A DNA stretch of 64,000 nt from Methylobacterium sp. Leaf91. Lineage in GTDB: Bacteria; Pseudomonadota; Alphaproteobacteria; Rhizobiales; Beijerinckiaceae. Position 1 is the first letter of the stretch. Each line of letters begins with the position of its first letter. The stretch is from NCBI RefSeq assembly GCF_001422815.1, contig NZ_LMMP01000051.1, positions 978-64,977 on the forward strand, written 5' to 3'. Positions 62,892 through 64,000 of this stretch are shown piece after piece. A program made the position numbers and the translations under genes. Under the pieces are notes generated by a model. The model ran no database searches. It saw nothing but the letters and a program-made list of their open reading frames with translations, and was not told where the DNA came from.

Positions 62892-64000
62892 TGGGCCCCG
62901 TCCTCTCCGTCCGCGACCTGCGGATCGACCTGAACCTTCCGGGGCGCGAGCGCCGAATCCTCGACGGCATCTCGTTCGACGTCGCGCCACGTGAGATCGT
63001 CGGCGTGGTCGGCGCTTCCGGCGCCGGCAAGACGGTGCTGTCCCGGGCGGTGGTCAACTGGATCGCCCCGCCCCTGGTCATCGGCGGCGGCGAGGTTCGG
63101 TTCCGCGACCGCAACCTTCTCACGCTGCCCCCGCGCGAGATGCGGCGGCTACGCCGCGACATCGCCTATGTCGGCGCCAATCCCATGGGTGCCCTCGATC
63201 CGACCCTCCCGGTCGGGCGCCAGATCGTGGAGAAGATCCGGGCAGTGGCGCCGGAGGTGAATGCGGCCGAAGCACAGGACCGCGTGATCGCGATGCTCGA
63301 CGCGGTGCGCATTCCCTCGGCGAGCGCGCGCTTTCACGATTACCCGTCGCAATTCTCCGGCGGAATGATGCAGCGGGCCCTGATCGTCGACGCCATGATC
63401 TCGAACCCGGCGCTTCTGGTCGCCGACAACGTGACCCAGCCCCTCGACGTCACCGTCGCCGCCCAGGTGATCCGCCTGATGCGCGAGCTGACCGAGGGGT
63501 TCGACACCGCGATCCTGTTCGTCTCGTCCTCGCTCCCCGTCGCCCGCGAGGCGGCGAGCCGTATCCTCGTCATCGATGAGGGCAGGCTGGTGGAGGAGCA
63601 GCCGACCGAAGCGCTGATCGCCGCGCCCCGCCATCCCTATACCCGCGAACTCGTGGCGCAGATCCCTGCGATCTGGAGCGCGCGGCCGACGGTGCCGGCC
63701 ATCCCGCGGAAGGCCGTAATGCCGGGCTCCGCCATCGTCAGCCTGCGGGACGTGTCGCAGACCTACCGGGTGAAGAAGCGCGGCAGCTTTGCCGGGACGA
63801 GCGCGCTGCGCGCGGTTCGCCACGTCACCTTCGACATCCACAAGGGCGACAGCTTCGCGGTGGTCGGCGAATCCGGCTGCGGCAAGTCCACCCTGATGCG
63901 CCTGCTCAGCCGCCTGGAGCGGCCCAGCAGCGGCGAGGTCCTGTGTGAGGGGAGGGACATTGCAGGGCTTTCCGGGTCCGAGCTTCTCGCCTTCCGGCGC
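62891..64000 (+). CDS. Fused dual ATPase (DppD-DppF type), first domain degenerate, cut by window edge
   Basis: The frame from ATG 62891 runs to the window end, 370 residues so far. Domain 1 has Walker A GASGAGKT (41-48) and signature QFSGGMMQR (154-162). The Q-loop Gln is replaced (YVGANPMGALDP, Ala96), the catalytic Glu is Asn180 in LLVADNVTQPLD, and the switch His is Ser213 in FVSSSL. Domain 2 begins near 282 with a canonical Walker A GESGCGKST (326-334) and continues outside the window. Fused dual ATPases serve Dpp/Opp importers, normally with two working sites. Confidence 0.9.
   Translation, partial: MGPVLSVRDLRIDLNLPGRERRILDGISFDVAPREIVGVVGASGAGKTVLSRAVVNWIAPPLVIGGGEVRFRDRNLLTLPPREMRRLRRDIAYVGANPMGALDPTLPVGRQIVEKIRAVAPEVNAAEAQDRVIAMLDAVRIPSASARFHDYPSQFSGGMMQRALIVDAMISNPALLVADNVTQPLDVTVAAQVIRLMRELTEGFDTAILFVSSSLPVAREAASRILVIDEGRLVEEQPTEALIAAPRHPYTRELVAQIPAIWSARPTVPAIPRKAVMPGSAIVSLRDVSQTYRVKKRGSFAGTSALRAVRHVTFDIHKGDSFAVVGESGCGKSTLMRLLSRLERPSSGEVLCEGRDIAGLSGSELLAFRR

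Overview
The window is high-GC DNA, about two thirds G+C by eye, with densely packed genes and many ATGA or TGATG start/stop overlaps. Gene content points to an alphaproteobacterium of the Methylobacterium/Methylorubrum type: FlbT beside a flagellin, a TamA-TamB pair, glpD-glpK, a DUF6481 protein, a Liv-type operon with an SfnB-like enzyme, and many small secreted proteins of unknown function. The genus is an inference from gene content. No marker gene was aligned.

Layout. 1-1260 is the edge of a mobile region on the minus strand: DUF3489, DUF2924 and the N-terminus of a large serine recombinase. The 3' end of a CAT-anticodon tRNA (1681-1756) faces it. 2196-7201 holds small hypothetical genes, the C-terminal half of an MFS transporter, two related Cys/Trp-containing secreted proteins and a deformylase-like protein that has lost metal ligands. 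7448-13367 holds an ABC-F protein, a chemoreceptor and a Pit/DUF47 phosphate uptake pair. 13514-19986 is tamA-tamB, with a palindromic repeat inside the 5' end of tamB. 20558-24180 holds a cold-shock gene, two small genes and a ZnuD-like zinc receptor with a histidine-rich loop and a Zur-like site upstream.

24361-25649 carries DUF3750 and GNAT genes that overlap each other. 25730-28532 is a compact three-gene monooxygenase system: a [3Fe-4S] ferredoxin, its reductase and a cytochrome P450. 28701-29294 is a lipoprotein with an Inh domain. 29371-38351 looks like an exopolysaccharide locus: an outer-membrane barrel, a sugar-nucleotide epimerase, two GT4 glycosyltransferases and an unusual protein made of two pyruvyltransferase domains joined by a linker with a ten-base homopolymer. 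38684-42779 holds tRNA-Asn, tRNA-Cys, glpK, glpD and tRNA-Gln. A broken integrase follows tRNA-Gln directly.

43303-52443 is an eight-gene minus-strand operon: OprB porin, SfnB-like flavoprotein, NtaA/DszA-like FMN monooxygenase and a complete Liv-type ABC importer. It probably imports and oxidises an organosulfur or similar compound. An AraC regulator lies upstream, with ABC-gene and IS3 debris between them. 54687-58812 encodes a giant 1216-residue flagellin with about seven internal modules, and FlbT. 59317-64000 is a Dpp/Opp-type importer operon that runs off the window. Its fused ATPase has a first nucleotide-binding domain that lacks key catalytic residues.

The strongest candidates for something new are the tandem pyruvyltransferase with its homopolymer linker, the deformylase-like protein, the Liv/SfnB/FMN-monooxygenase operon, the giant modular flagellin, and the palindrome inside tamB.
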